Source: Actinoplanes sp. DH11
Lineage (GTDB): Bacteria > Actinomycetota > Actinomycetes > Mycobacteriales > Micromonosporaceae
NCBI RefSeq assembly: GCF_020873875.1
Contig: NZ_JAHWGU010000005.1
Coordinates: 62,001-126,000 of the forward strand
Length of the DNA stretch: 64,000 nt
Direction of reading: 5' to 3'
The translations under genes and the position numbers were made by a program. Each line of letters opens with the position of its first letter. Positions within the stretch are counted from its first letter, which is position 1. The notes below the pieces were generated by a model. It saw nothing but the letters and a program-made list of their open reading frames with translations. It searched no databases and was not told the origin of the DNA. This document shows, piece by piece, positions 34,265 to 43,849 of the stretch.

Positions 34265-36646
34265 ATGTCCGACTTGACGCAGTTGTTGCGCCGGGACTTG
34301 CCGGCGTCCATCGTCGTGTTCCTGATCGCCATTCCGTTGTCGCTGGGAATCGCAGCGGCATCCGGAGCCCCGCTTCTGGCAGGGTTGGTCGCCGCGGTTG
34401 TCGGCGGCATCGTGGCGGGCGCCTTGGGTGGCGCTCCGCTCCAGGTGAGCGGCCCCGCGGCCGGTCTCACCGTGATCGTCGCCGGAGCCGTGGCCGACTT
34501 CGGGTTCGCCGGCACGGCCGCGATCGTCGCGGTCGCCGGTCTCCTCCAGATCCTGCTCGGCGTCTCCCGCCTGGGGCGCGCCGCCCTCGCCCTCTCGCCC
34601 GCCGTCGTGCACGGCATGCTCGCCGGGATCGGCCTGGTCATCGCGCTCAGCCAGGTGCACGTGATGCTCGGCGGCAGCCCGCAGAGCTCTGCCTGGCACA
34701 ACCTTCGTGACCTGCCCGCCCAGATCGTCTCGCACCACAGCGTCGCGGCGCTGCTCGGTGTACTCACCGTGGCGATCCTGATCATCTGGCCGCGCGTGGT
34801 GCGCGTGTCCATGCTTCCCGCCGCCCTGGTGGCAGTGGTGTCGATGACGGCCCTGGCCGCCGCGATCGGCGCCGACGTGGTGCGGGTGAACCTGCCCGAC
34901 GACCCGCTCGCCGGCCTGATCACGCCCGCCTGGCCGGACGCGCCCCTGCGGGAGATCACCGTGGCCGTCATGACGATCGCCCTGGTGGCGAGCGTCGAGT
35001 CGCTGCTCTCGGCGGTGGCCGTGGACCGGATGCACGAGGGCAAGCGGGCCAACCTGAACCGCGAACTGGTCGGCCAGGGAGCCGCCAACACGGTTTCCGG
35101 CCTGCTCGGCGGCCTGCCGGTGACGGGGGTGATCGTCCGCAGTTCGACGAACGTGGCGGCCGGTGCGCGTACCCGTGCCTCGGCGATCCTGCACGGTGTC
35201 TGGATCGCGCTGTTCGTGATCTTTTTCGCCGGGCTGCTCGAGACGATCCCGATGGCGGTCCTCGCGGGCGTGCTGATCGTGGTCGGGTTGCGGTTGATCA
35301 GCCTGGCCCAGATCCGTACCTACGCGCGGCACCGGGAACTGCCGGCCTACCTGGTCACGGCGTTCGGCGTGGTCTTCACGGACCTGCTGACCGGTGTGGC
35401 GCTCGGCATGATCACGGCGGCGCTGTTCATCCTCTGGCGGCTCACCCGGTGCGAGATCCGCACGGTCGAGCGGTCGCCGGGGGACTGGCTGGTCACGATC
35501 ACCGGGACGCTGGCGTTCGTCGAGTCGGCGCGGCTCACCCGCGAGTTCGGCAAACTGCCGGCGGGTGCGAAGGTCGACGTCGAGCTGCACCTGGACTACC
35601 TCGACCACGGTGCGTTCGAGACGATCAAGGACTGGCAGGAGGCTTACGAGCGTGGCGGCGGCCGGGTCCGGATCCGTGAGGTGCACGACTCCTGGTTCTC
35701 GCAGGCGCTGTCCGGGCGGCTGGGCGGCGGCAAGCGTACGCCGCGACCGACCACGCCGCGGCTGCTCGGATCCTGGTCGCGCTGGCAGGGCATCGACCAC
35801 CAGCGCCGGGACGCCATGGCGGCGGGGATCGCCGAGTTCGAGCGTTCGGTCGCGCCCCTGGTCCGGCCGGAACTCGCCGACCTGGCCCGGGACGGGCAGA
35901 ATCCGGAGCAGCTCTTCATCACCTGCGCCGACTCGCGCCTGGTGCCGAACCTGATCACGGCGAGCGGGCCGGGTGACCTGTTCTGCGTGCGCAACGTCGG
36001 CAACATCGTGCCCCGGCACGGCTCGGCGGACTCGTCGGTCGGCGCCGCGATCGAGTACGCGGTGGACGTCCTTGGCGTCACCACGATCACCGTCTGCGGC
36101 CACTCCGGCTGTGGCGCGGTGCGGGCGCTGGTGAGCCAGGCGACGGCCGCCGGGCCGGACAGTGCGGATCCGGCCGGGCCGGGCGGCACCGCACCGGACG
36201 AGCCCGCCTCCGGGCTGGGGAACTGGCTGGCGCTCTCCGGCGTACGGTTCAGCGACTCCGGTGACGAGGCACGTTGCTGCACCGACAACGTGGTGCAGCA
36301 GCTGGCGAACCTGCGCAGCTATCCGACCGTCCGGGCTGCCGAGGCGGCCGGCCGGCTGCGCATCACCGGGATGTACTTCGACCTGGCCGAGGCCCGGATG
36401 TACGCGGTGGACCCGGAGTCGGGCGCCCACCCGCTCATGACGCCCGCCGGCTGGGAGAGCGGGGTACCCGCCGGAGACAGTGCCGGCCGGGGGGACGGTG
36501 CTGACCGGGGGGACGGTGCCGGCCACGGGGACAGTGCCGGCCACGGGGACAGTGCCGGCCACGGGGACGGTGACGGTCCCGGTCGCGGGGACGGCCCGGG
36601 CCGGGAGAAGCAGGAAGGCGACCGGCTGACCGGAGCCGCCGCCTGA
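34265..36646 (+). CDS. SulP transporter-STAS-carbonic anhydrase fusion
   Basis: A 793-residue fusion. Residues 1 to about 400 are a SulP anion transporter with about ten to twelve membrane helices (GLVAAVVGGIVAGALGGAPL, VSGPAAGLTVIV). Residues about 400-500 are a STAS-like region (WLVTITGTLAFVESARL). Residues about 535-730 are a beta-carbonic anhydrase with zinc ligands Cys and Asp in ITCADSRLVPN and His/Cys in CGHSGCGAVRAL. It probably couples bicarbonate transport to CO2 hydration. ATG 34265 is chosen over an earlier in-frame one because the upstream segment is AT-rich and promoter-like. The C-terminus ends in GDGAGHGDSAGHGD repeats (about 36480-36610) without known function. Confidence 0.9.
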   Translation: MSDLTQLLRRDLPASIVVFLIAIPLSLGIAAASGAPLLAGLVAAVVGGIVAGALGGAPLQVSGPAAGLTVIVAGAVADFGFAGTAAIVAVAGLLQILLGVSRLGRAALALSPAVVHGMLAGIGLVIALSQVHVMLGGSPQSSAWHNLRDLPAQIVSHHSVAALLGVLTVAILIIWPRVVRVSMLPAALVAVVSMTALAAAIGADVVRVNLPDDPLAGLITPAWPDAPLREITVAVMTIALVASVESLLSAVAVDRMHEGKRANLNRELVGQGAANTVSGLLGGLPVTGVIVRSSTNVAAGARTRASAILHGVWIALFVIFFAGLLETIPMAVLAGVLIVVGLRLISLAQIRTYARHRELPAYLVTAFGVVFTDLLTGVALGMITAALFILWRLTRCEIRTVERSPGDWLVTITGTLAFVESARLTREFGKLPAGAKVDVELHLDYLDHGAFETIKDWQEAYERGGGRVRIREVHDSWFSQALSGRLGGGKRTPRPTTPRLLGSWSRWQGIDHQRRDAMAAGIAEFERSVAPLVRPELADLARDGQNPEQLFITCADSRLVPNLITASGPGDLFCVRNVGNIVPRHGSADSSVGAAIEYAVDVLGVTTITVCGHSGCGAVRALVSQATAAGPDSADPAGPGGTAPDEPASGLGNWLALSGVRFSDSGDEARCCTDNVVQQLANLRSYPTVRAAEAAGRLRITGMYFDLAEARMYAVDPESGAHPLMTPAGWESGVPAGDSAGRGDGADRGDGAGHGDSAGHGDSAGHGDGDGPGRGDGPGREKQEGDRLTGAAA

Positions 36647-36726
36647 CAGGCGGCGGGATCGCCGCACGGACGCCGAGCGTCCGGACCGCGTAAGACAGCA
36701 GAACTGTTCGCACAAAACATGGGGAG

Positions 36727-36757
36727 ACGGGGCCCGCGCGACATGCGCGGGCCCCGT
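36727..36757. terminator. Hairpin between convergent SulP and GH87 genes
   Basis: A perfect 13-bp stem (36727-36739 with 36745-36757) has a 5-nt loop. It follows the SulP fusion stop by 80 nt and the end of the GH87 gene on the other strand, so it can serve both. Confidence 0.75.
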
Positions 36758-36762
36758 GCTGT

Positions 36763-36850
36763 CGTACCCGGTCAAGGTCGTACCCGGTCAAAGGCGTACC
36801 CGGTCAAAGGCGTGCCCGGTCAAAGGCGTGCCCGGACGAGGGCGCGCCCG
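36763..36850. repeat. 16-bp tandem repeat, about 5 units
   Basis: About five copies of CGTACCCGGTCAAAGG (variants CGTGCCCGGTCAAAGG) lie between the hairpin and the end of the GH87 gene. Confidence 0.85.
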
Positions 36851-36855
36851 GTGGA

Positions 36856-39800
36856 TCAATTGCGGTTGATCGTGAAGGTGCTCGTCGGGTTCTCGATGTC
36901 GCGGTAGTTGTCGCTCATCCGCAGGTTGTTGAAGGTCACCGAGCCCACCGCGGGACCCTGGCCGGCCTCCGGCATCGGGTTGGCCCAGATGCCGTAGCCG
37001 GACTTGGCGTCGTACTGGTCACCGCTGCGGCGCGCCCCGGTGATCGTGACGTTGGTGAAGACGGTGTCCTTGATGATGTTCTGCGGCTGACCGCCCACGT
37101 AGTTGGTCTGGAACATGATCCCGGAGTAGGTCGGGTCAACGATGTCGACGTTGCTCACCCGGATGCCCTGGAACACCTTCGAGGCGCTGAACACCCAGAT
37201 CGCCGGGAAGACCTGGTTTCCCCAGAAGTGGCCGCCGGCCCGGACGATCGAGATGTTGTCGAAACTGGTCGGCGGGGAGGCGCCGAACCCGTTCATCGGG
37301 TAGCCGAAGTCCAGCGAGCTGATCGTGATGCCCGAGTAGACCAGGGTGTCCGCGATGTAGATGTTCTTGAACGTGTTGGCGTAGCCGCCGTAGACCGCGA
37401 GGCCCGCCGCGCGCCAGGTCAGGATCGACGTGAGGTTCGAGAAGACGTTGTTGATCTCGTCGGCGCCGCCCGCGTCGATCGCCGAGAAGAGCGCGAAACT
37501 GTCGTCGCCGGTGGCCCGGGCCTCGTTGTTGTCGACCAGGTTGTCGGTGCTGCCGTTGGTCATGTTCACGCCGTCGGCGAAGGTGTTCCGGATCCGCGAG
37601 TTGGTGATCTTCATGCGGTCGGTGTTGGCGCCCCAGTAGAGGCAGACCACGTGCTCGGTCCAGATGTTGTCGATCGTGATGTCGGCGACGTTGGCGAGGT
37701 CGAACACCTTCCCGGGACCGTCGATGCGGATCGTGTAGTTGCCGAAGAACGCGAAGTTCGCGAACGTCGAGCCGTTGGCGGTGGCGTCGGCCCGGAAGCC
37801 GGCGTCCGTCTCGGTCTGCGTCGACGGCGTGTGGAACCGGGTGTACCAGGGCCCGGCACCGATCACCCGCAGCGCCTTGCCGTAGACCTGGAACTTGTTG
37901 GACGTCTGGTAGTCGCCGGCCGGCAGGTAGACACCGATCTTGGTGCTGTCCTGACGGGCCGTGTCCAGCGCGTTCTGCACCGACTGCTGATCGAAACCGG
38001 TCGGTACCACGTACTTCGCGGCGTCCGGGTTGGCGATCGGGGCGACCTGTTCGGTGTTCATGAAGTCGATCGCGATCGGACCGGAGTTAGCGGCGTCCTT
38101 CTGCAGCTTGATCGTGCTGCCCGCCGGGAACGAGCCGGTCAGCATGATGTTCGCCTCGTCGTAGATGTGCCGCGGCCCGGAACCGGAGTTCTGCGGGCTC
38201 GCCTCGTTGCCGTACAGCCACGCGTACTTCGAGGTCAGCGGCAGCGTGCGGTTGAGCGCCCCGTTGACGTACACGTTTATCGAGCTGTTCGTGCCGTCCG
38301 GGATGGAGAAGCGGGTGACAAGGGTGTTCGTCGCCGCCCGGGTGGTCCACTGCACGTACGCCCCGGTCTGGTTCAGGGTCACCGCCCGGCGGCCGGACGC
38401 CTCACCGGCCAGGTCGCCGACCGTGCGGTTGGGCCCGACGACCGCCGCGCCGCCGCCGGTCTGACCGTCCTCGGCCTCGTAGAAGTCGAACGGCATGTTC
38501 GCGCCGCGCCCCACGAAGAACGGCTTCTCGCTGGTGTTGTTGGCCTGCTTGACCGGCAGCTCGTTGCCGTCGTTCGCCACCACCGTGCGCACCGTGTAAC
38601 GGCCGTTCGCCGCTGTCCAGGTGCCCAGGTTGATCGCGGGGGAGGAGGCGCCGGCGGCGAGCGTGCCGGACCAGGAGCCGGTCAGCGTACGCACCACCGT
38701 CGACCCGTTCAGCACGGTGAGCGTCACGGTGTGCGCGCCACCGGCCGAGGCGGCCGAGCCCTGGTTGCGCAGGGTGACCGAGAACGTCACGGTGCTGCCC
38801 GCGGCCGGGGTGGCCGGCGACCAGTTCACCGACGACGCGACCAGGTCGGAGCTGCTCACCGGGGTGACGACGAGCGCCGACGGGTGGGTCCACGAATTGT
38901 TCGCCTCGTTGGTCTCCAGGACGGCGTTCGCCTCGTCGACCTTCGCGGAGAGCTGGTAGCTGCCGGCGTCACGGGCGCCGATGCTCACCGAGACCGTGGT
39001 GGTGGCGCCGGCGGCCAGGGCCGGGACTGCCACGGTGCCCGCTCTGGCCGTACCCAGGTAGAAGTTGACGTTGGAGGCCGCCGACGCGGCCGAGCCCGCG
39101 TTGCGCACCGTGGCCGACGCGGTGATCGCGGTGGTCTCCACCGGTGCGGCCGGCGTGAAACCGGTCGAGGTGATGGTCAGGTCCGGGTTCGGCGCCAGGG
39201 AACCGAACGCCTGCACCTCGGCGACCTGCCCGCTCGGGGCGCCGCTGTTCGCGGTGAAGGACAGACGCAGGTCGGCGACGGTCGCGCTGACCGGGATGGT
39301 CACCGTGTTGCCGGTGGCCGGATTGAAGGTGTACGAGGCACCGGCCTTCACCGTCGAGAAGGAGGCCGCCGACTGCTCCCGGCCGAGGATCGCGAAGCTC
39401 TGCGTCCGGGTGCCCCACGCACTGCTCGGGTCGAGCTTGACGACCACCGAGGTCAGGGCCGCGTTCGCACCCAGCTTCGTGGTGAGCGTCGCGGGGTAGG
39501 CGCCGCCCTCCCAGTAGGTGGCGGTGTTCTCGTCGTTCGCGTTCGTCGCGACGAACGTGTGCACGGTCGACGACGCCTCGATCGGCTTCTTGGCAGCGAG
39601 GTTCGTGCCGGTCGGCGGGTTCGGGTCCGGGTCGGGGTCCGGGTCACCGCCGGTCGGGCCGTAGACCTCCAGTTCGGCGAGCTGACCGGCCGGCCAGCCG
39701 GTGTTCGCGGTGAACGTCAGCCGCAGGTAGCGGACGTTCGTGGCGGTCAGGTCGACGGTCACCGTGTTCGCCGACGACGGGTTGAAGACGTACCCGGCGC

Positions 39801-40161
39801 CGGCCTTGATCGTGCTGAACGACGAGCCGTTCGTGCTGCCGGAGATGGCGACGGTCTGCGTGCGGGTGGCCCACGCGGTCTCCGGCGGCAGCTTCAGCAC
39901 GGCCTGGTCGACCTGGACGGTGGAGCCCAGATCGACCTGGAGCCACTGCGGGAAGGCGTTGTTGGCGCTCTCCCAGTAGCTGTTCGCGTTGCTGTCGCCC
40001 GCGTTGCCCGGGCCGTAGACCTCGGACTGGCTGCTGGCGGTGAACGTCTTGCCCGCGGCGAGGTTGGGGCCGGCCGCCGAAGCGGCAGGCGCGTGGAGGA
40101 GGGCGCCGGCGAAGCTCGCAGCGGCGGCCGCTGCGAGGATCCGGCGTCTGAGTCGAGACAT
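36856..40161 (-). CDS. Secreted GH87 alpha-1,3-glucanase/mycodextranase
   Basis: A 1101-residue exoenzyme with a cleavable signal peptide (MSRLRRRILAAAAAASFAGA, ending near APAASAA). It has two discoidin/F5-8-type carbohydrate-binding modules (about 31-165 and 175-320, the first followed by a DPDPDPDP linker), two CARDB modules (about 325-540), a CBM6/35-like module (about 550-690) and a right-handed beta-helix catalytic domain (about 700-1101). The catalytic region shows NTFADGVNMTNGS and ARATGDDSFALF, matching the Asp cluster of GH87 enzymes. GH87 cleaves alpha-1,3-glucan or nigeran, fungal wall polymers. ATG 40161 has GAGAGG upstream. It ends a likely operon with a GH13 alpha-glucosidase and sugar ABC importer genes, so products are probably imported and hydrolysed inside the cell. 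Confidence 0.88.
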   Translation of the reverse strand: MSRLRRRILAAAAAASFAGALLHAPAASAAGPNLAAGKTFTASSQSEVYGPGNAGDSNANSYWESANNAFPQWLQVDLGSTVQVDQAVLKLPPETAWATRTQTVAISGSTNGSSFSTIKAGAGYVFNPSSANTVTVDLTATNVRYLRLTFTANTGWPAGQLAELEVYGPTGGDPDPDPDPNPPTGTNLAAKKPIEASSTVHTFVATNANDENTATYWEGGAYPATLTTKLGANAALTSVVVKLDPSSAWGTRTQSFAILGREQSAASFSTVKAGASYTFNPATGNTVTIPVSATVADLRLSFTANSGAPSGQVAEVQAFGSLAPNPDLTITSTGFTPAAPVETTAITASATVRNAGSAASAASNVNFYLGTARAGTVAVPALAAGATTTVSVSIGARDAGSYQLSAKVDEANAVLETNEANNSWTHPSALVVTPVSSSDLVASSVNWSPATPAAGSTVTFSVTLRNQGSAASAGGAHTVTLTVLNGSTVVRTLTGSWSGTLAAGASSPAINLGTWTAANGRYTVRTVVANDGNELPVKQANNTSEKPFFVGRGANMPFDFYEAEDGQTGGGAAVVGPNRTVGDLAGEASGRRAVTLNQTGAYVQWTTRAATNTLVTRFSIPDGTNSSINVYVNGALNRTLPLTSKYAWLYGNEASPQNSGSGPRHIYDEANIMLTGSFPAGSTIKLQKDAANSGPIAIDFMNTEQVAPIANPDAAKYVVPTGFDQQSVQNALDTARQDSTKIGVYLPAGDYQTSNKFQVYGKALRVIGAGPWYTRFHTPSTQTETDAGFRADATANGSTFANFAFFGNYTIRIDGPGKVFDLANVADITIDNIWTEHVVCLYWGANTDRMKITNSRIRNTFADGVNMTNGSTDNLVDNNEARATGDDSFALFSAIDAGGADEINNVFSNLTSILTWRAAGLAVYGGYANTFKNIYIADTLVYSGITISSLDFGYPMNGFGASPPTSFDNISIVRAGGHFWGNQVFPAIWVFSASKVFQGIRVSNVDIVDPTYSGIMFQTNYVGGQPQNIIKDTVFTNVTITGARRSGDQYDAKSGYGIWANPMPEAGQGPAVGSVTFNNLRMSDNYRDIENPTSTFTINRN

Positions 40162-40238
40162 GGGAGCGCCTCTCTGGACGGGGACGGAGGTGGTACGCCG
40201 GGCGCCCCGGGCGGTGGAACCCGGGACGCCCGGACGAC

Positions 40239-41879
40239 TCAGCCGCGCGGCTCGGTGTGAGCGGTGCGCAGCCAGGCGGCGGTGTCCGGGGGGAGGAGAC
40301 CGCCGTCCTCGAGAGGCCCGCTGAGGAGCAGCGGACGGGTGTGCTCCGGCAGCGGGACCGGCGTGCCGGACAGGTTGAGCACGCAGGCGAAGTCCGTCCC
40401 GCGCGTGTAGGCGAGCACCCCCGGCGCCGCGTCCAGCCAGGTCATCGCCGGGGCGTGCAGGCCCGGTTCGGCGCGACGCAGGCGGATCGCCGAGCGGTAG
40501 AGCTCCAGCATCGAACGGGGGTCGCCGGTCTGCGCCTGGACGGTCCGGTCCTTCCACTCCGCGGGCTGCGGCAGCCAGGGATCGCCCTCGGTGAAGTCGA
40601 ACGGCGGCTCGTCGGCCGCCCACGGCAACGGCACCCGGCAGCCGTCGCGGGTGTGGCCGCGCCGCGCGTACATCGGGTCCTGGATCGCCTCGGGCGGGAT
40701 GCTCTCGTTCTCCCAAAGACCCAGCTCCTCGCCCTGATAGACGTAGGCAGAGCCGGGCAGCGAAAGCGACAGCAGCGCGGCGGCACGCGCCCGGCGGGTG
40801 CCCAGTTCCAGGTCCACCGGGGTGCCGTCGAGGTTGTTGTCGAAGCTGAACGTGGTGTCGGTGCGGCCGTACCGGGTCACGTGCCGGGTGACGTCGTGGT
40901 TGGACAGCACCCAGGTGGGCGGTGCGCCGACGGCTTCGTGCGCCTGGAGAGTCCGGTCGATGCACGCCCGCATCATCTCCGGGTCCCAGGCGCAGCCGAG
41001 GAAGTCGAAGTTGAAGGCGGCGTGCAGCTCGTCCGGGCGCAGATAGTTGGTGAACCGGTCGACCTCCGGCATCCAGACCTCGCCGATCAGGGCCCGGTCC
41101 GGGTACTCGTCGGCGACCCGCCGCCAGGAGCGGTAGACGTCGTGCACGGCGTCGAGGTCGTGGAACGGGTGCGGGGCGCCGTCGGTCACCTCGGGCAGTT
41201 CCGGGTCCTTGAAGAGCAGTGCCGCCGAGTCGATCCGGATGCCGTCGACACCCCGGTCGAACCAGAACCGCAGGATGCTCTCGAACTCGGCCTTGACGAC
41301 CGGGTGCTCCCAGTTCAGGTCGGGCTGTTCCGGGGTGAACAGATGCAGGTACCAGGCGCCGTCCGGGGCCCGGGTCCAGGTCGTCCCGCCGAACTCACCG
41401 GTCCAGTCGGTCGGCATCCGATCGCCGCTGCCGTCGCCGCTGCCGTCGCCGCTGCCGCCGTCGCCTCGGCCGGGGCGGAACCAGAAGTAGTCCCGCTCCG
41501 GTGCGTCCGGGGAGGCCAGGGCCGCCTGGAACCACGGGTGCGCGCTGGAGATGTGATTCGGGACGATGTCGACGATCATGCGGATTCCCGTCGCGTGCGC
41601 CTCCGCGATGAGCGCCTCCGCCTCGGCCAGGCTGCCGAAGACCGGGTCGATGTCGCGGAAGTCGGCGACGTCGTAGCCGGCGTCCGCCATCGGCGACGGG
41701 TACCAGGGGCTCATCCAGATCGCGTCGACCCCGAGGTCACGCAGGTGGCCCAGCCGGGCACGGATGCCACCGATGTCGCCGACGCCGTCGCCGTTCGAGT
41801 CGGCGAAGCTCCGCGGGTACACCTGGTAGATGACCGCGCTCCGCCACCACCCGGGGGCGTCATTTGTGGACACGAGCAC
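40239..41879 (-). CDS. GH13 alpha-glucosidase (oligosaccharide hydrolase)
   Basis: A 546-residue cytosolic GH13 enzyme. The catalytic set is visible: region I VDIVPNH, nucleophile Asp in DGIRIDSAALLF, acid/base Glu in LIGEVWMPE, and transition-state Asp in VLSNHDVTRH. QPDLNWEHP and a short C-terminal beta domain fit the oligo-1,6-glucosidase/alpha-glucosidase subfamily. A small GDGSGDGSGDRM repeat sits in a loop near residues 145-157. Start GTG 41879 or the next GTG six bases later. It lies between the importer permease genes and the GH87 gene, and should turn imported alpha-gluco-oligosaccharides into glucose. Confidence 0.9.
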   Translation of the reverse strand: MLVSTNDAPGWWRSAVIYQVYPRSFADSNGDGVGDIGGIRARLGHLRDLGVDAIWMSPWYPSPMADAGYDVADFRDIDPVFGSLAEAEALIAEAHATGIRMIVDIVPNHISSAHPWFQAALASPDAPERDYFWFRPGRGDGGSGDGSGDGSGDRMPTDWTGEFGGTTWTRAPDGAWYLHLFTPEQPDLNWEHPVVKAEFESILRFWFDRGVDGIRIDSAALLFKDPELPEVTDGAPHPFHDLDAVHDVYRSWRRVADEYPDRALIGEVWMPEVDRFTNYLRPDELHAAFNFDFLGCAWDPEMMRACIDRTLQAHEAVGAPPTWVLSNHDVTRHVTRYGRTDTTFSFDNNLDGTPVDLELGTRRARAAALLSLSLPGSAYVYQGEELGLWENESIPPEAIQDPMYARRGHTRDGCRVPLPWAADEPPFDFTEGDPWLPQPAEWKDRTVQAQTGDPRSMLELYRSAIRLRRAEPGLHAPAMTWLDAAPGVLAYTRGTDFACVLNLSGTPVPLPEHTRPLLLSGPLEDGGLLPPDTAAWLRTAHTEPRG

Positions 41880-41952
41880 CTGCTTTCTGCGTGCGTACGT
41901 GGGCGTGTGGGGTCCGGCGGACGTCGTCGTCCGCCCGGTGGATGCGGGTCTC

Positions 41953-42840
41953 TCAGCCCTTGAGGCTGCCGGTGGTCAGGCCGGACATGATGTTCCGCTG
42001 GAAGAGCAGGAAGATGATCACCGTGGGGATCGCGGCGATCACGCTGGCCGCGATGACCACGTTCTGCGGTGTGCCACCGGCGAAGGCGTAGATGCCGACG
42101 CTTACCGTCCGGGTCTCCGGCGACGGCATGACCAGTTTCGGCCAGAGGAAGTCTTTCCAGACCGCCGTCACCGCGAAGATCGAGACCACGCCGAGGATCG
42201 GGCGGGACATCGGCAGGATGATCGACCAGAGGGTACGCATCGGCGTGGCACCGTCCACCATGGCCGCCGCCATCAGGTCCTCGGGGATCGAGTCGAAGAA
42301 CCGTTTGAGCAGGAAGATGTTGAACGCGTTCGCGACGAGCGGCAGCCAGATCGAGAACGGCGAGTCGAGCAGGTTGAGGTGCAGGATCGGCAGGTCGATC
42401 ACGGTCACGTACTGCGGGACGATCAGCACCATCGCCGGGATCATCAGTGTCGCCAGCATCAGGCCCAGGATCGCGTTGCCGAACACCGGCCGCAGCTTCG
42501 ACAGCGAGTACGCCGCGGCCGTGTCGAAGATCAGCTGGAACACCACCGCGCCGGCCGCGTAGTAGAACGTGTTGAACAGCAGCTTGCCCAGGTCCAGGTT
42601 GTTCCAGGCGTCGATGTAGTTCTGGAACTGCGGATCCTTCGGGAACAGCGACGGCGGGGTCTGCGCGATCTCCTGACCCGACTTGAGCGCACCGGTGACC
42701 ATCCAGTAGAGCGGACCCAGGAAGACCAGGGTGAACCCGAGGACGACGACCGAGAGCAGGAGCCAGTAGATGACCCGGCCACGGCCGCGGCGCAGCTGAG
42801 CGTGCGAGATGAGGGTCCGCGAACCGGAGTCCTGTGCCAT
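41953..42840 (-). CDS. Sugar ABC transporter permease (MalG/CUT1 type)
   Basis: A 295-residue membrane protein with about six helices and the EAA loop near MAAAMVDGATPMRTLWSIILP (about 190-210). It is the inner-membrane channel partner of the adjacent permease. Only 2 nt separate it from the upstream permease stop. The ATPase subunit is not encoded here, as is common for CUT1 systems in actinomycetes that share one MsiK/MalK. Confidence 0.9.
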   Translation of the reverse strand: MAQDSGSRTLISHAQLRRGRGRVIYWLLLSVVVLGFTLVFLGPLYWMVTGALKSGQEIAQTPPSLFPKDPQFQNYIDAWNNLDLGKLLFNTFYYAAGAVVFQLIFDTAAAYSLSKLRPVFGNAILGLMLATLMIPAMVLIVPQYVTVIDLPILHLNLLDSPFSIWLPLVANAFNIFLLKRFFDSIPEDLMAAAMVDGATPMRTLWSIILPMSRPILGVVSIFAVTAVWKDFLWPKLVMPSPETRTVSVGIYAFAGGTPQNVVIAASVIAAIPTVIIFLLFQRNIMSGLTTGSLKG

Positions 42841-42842
42841 GG

Positions 42843-43781
42843 TCAGTTCTCCTTGGTGCTCAGCCGGACGTACACGGCGGAGAAGGCGGCCAGCACGAGC
42901 AGCATGATCACGCCGAGCGCCGCGGCGCCGTTCAGGTCGTTCTGGAAGAAGCCGTGCTGATAGATCAGGTACGCCACGGAGGTGGCCGAGTCCTGCGTGC
43001 CGGCCCCGTTGGCGAGGATCAGCGGCTCGATGAAGAGCTGCATGGTCGCGACGATCTGCAACATCGCGAGCAGCGCCAGGATCAGCTTCGTCTGCGGGAT
43101 CGTCACGTGCCAGATCCGCTTCACGATGCCCGCGCCGTCCAGTTCGGCCGCCTCATAGAGCTCACCCGGGATGTTCTGCAGGGCGGCCAGATAGATCAGG
43201 ACGGCGCCACCCATGTTCATCCAGGTGGAGGCGATGACCATGGCGGGCATCGTCATCGTGGGCGACTGCACCCACTCCGAGGTGGGCAGGCCCAGGCTGG
43301 CGAGGATCGCGTTGAACAGGCCGGCCTCGCTCGGGTCGTACGCGTAGAACTTGAAAAGAAAAAGGGCCGAGGCCGGCGGCAGCATCACCGGCAGGTAGAC
43401 CAGGATCCGCAGGTAGCCCTTGGCGTGCCGGAACTCGTTGAGCAGGATCGCCACCAGGAACGGCACCACGTAGCCGAGCACGAGCGCCAGGACCGTGAAA
43501 TAGAGGGTGTTCTTCCAGGCGGTCCAGAAACTCGGGTCGGCGATGATCCGGGTGTAGTTGTCCCAGCCCACCCAGGTGGTCTCGCCGCGGCGGGTGCGCT
43601 GGAAGCTCATCACGACGCCGCGGATCATCGGGTACCACATGAAGAGGGCGAAACAGATTACCGCCCCGATCAGGAACGCGTGCCCGGTGAGGTTGTCCCG
43701 GAGCTTGCGGCTGCGGCGGGCGCTCGCCGACGGCACGGACGCTGCCTGCCGGGCCGGCGGCGGGGCAGTGATGATCGCCAA
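42843..43781 (-). CDS. Sugar ABC transporter permease (MalF/CUT1 type)
   Basis: A 312-residue permease with a Pro/Ala-rich cytosolic N-terminus and about six helices. The EAA-type loop is visible at YEAAELDGAGIVKRIWHVTIP (about 225-245). It pairs with the next gene and with the upstream binding lipoprotein to form a carbohydrate importer, probably for alpha-gluco-oligosaccharides released by the GH87 enzyme. Confidence 0.9.
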   Translation of the reverse strand: MAIITAPPPARQAASVPSASARRSRKLRDNLTGHAFLIGAVICFALFMWYPMIRGVVMSFQRTRRGETTWVGWDNYTRIIADPSFWTAWKNTLYFTVLALVLGYVVPFLVAILLNEFRHAKGYLRILVYLPVMLPPASALFLFKFYAYDPSEAGLFNAILASLGLPTSEWVQSPTMTMPAMVIASTWMNMGGAVLIYLAALQNIPGELYEAAELDGAGIVKRIWHVTIPQTKLILALLAMLQIVATMQLFIEPLILANGAGTQDSATSVAYLIYQHGFFQNDLNGAAALGVIMLLVLAAFSAVYVRLSTKEN

Positions 43782-43849
43782 GGGAAAACTCCTGTTTCTG
43801 TCGTCGAGGGGCGCGGGGGCCGGACGGGCCGGCCCCCGCGACGGCCGGG

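Noticed and set aside
33131..35091. His/Pro-rich minus-strand proteins across the G/T-rich tract
   Set aside because: They are translations of the repeat and run antisense into the SulP transporter; no domain or ribosome site supports them.
37228..40260. Long plus-strand open frame inside the GH87 region
   Set aside because: It is antisense to a multi-domain secreted enzyme with recognisable motifs; long antisense frames are expected at this GC content.
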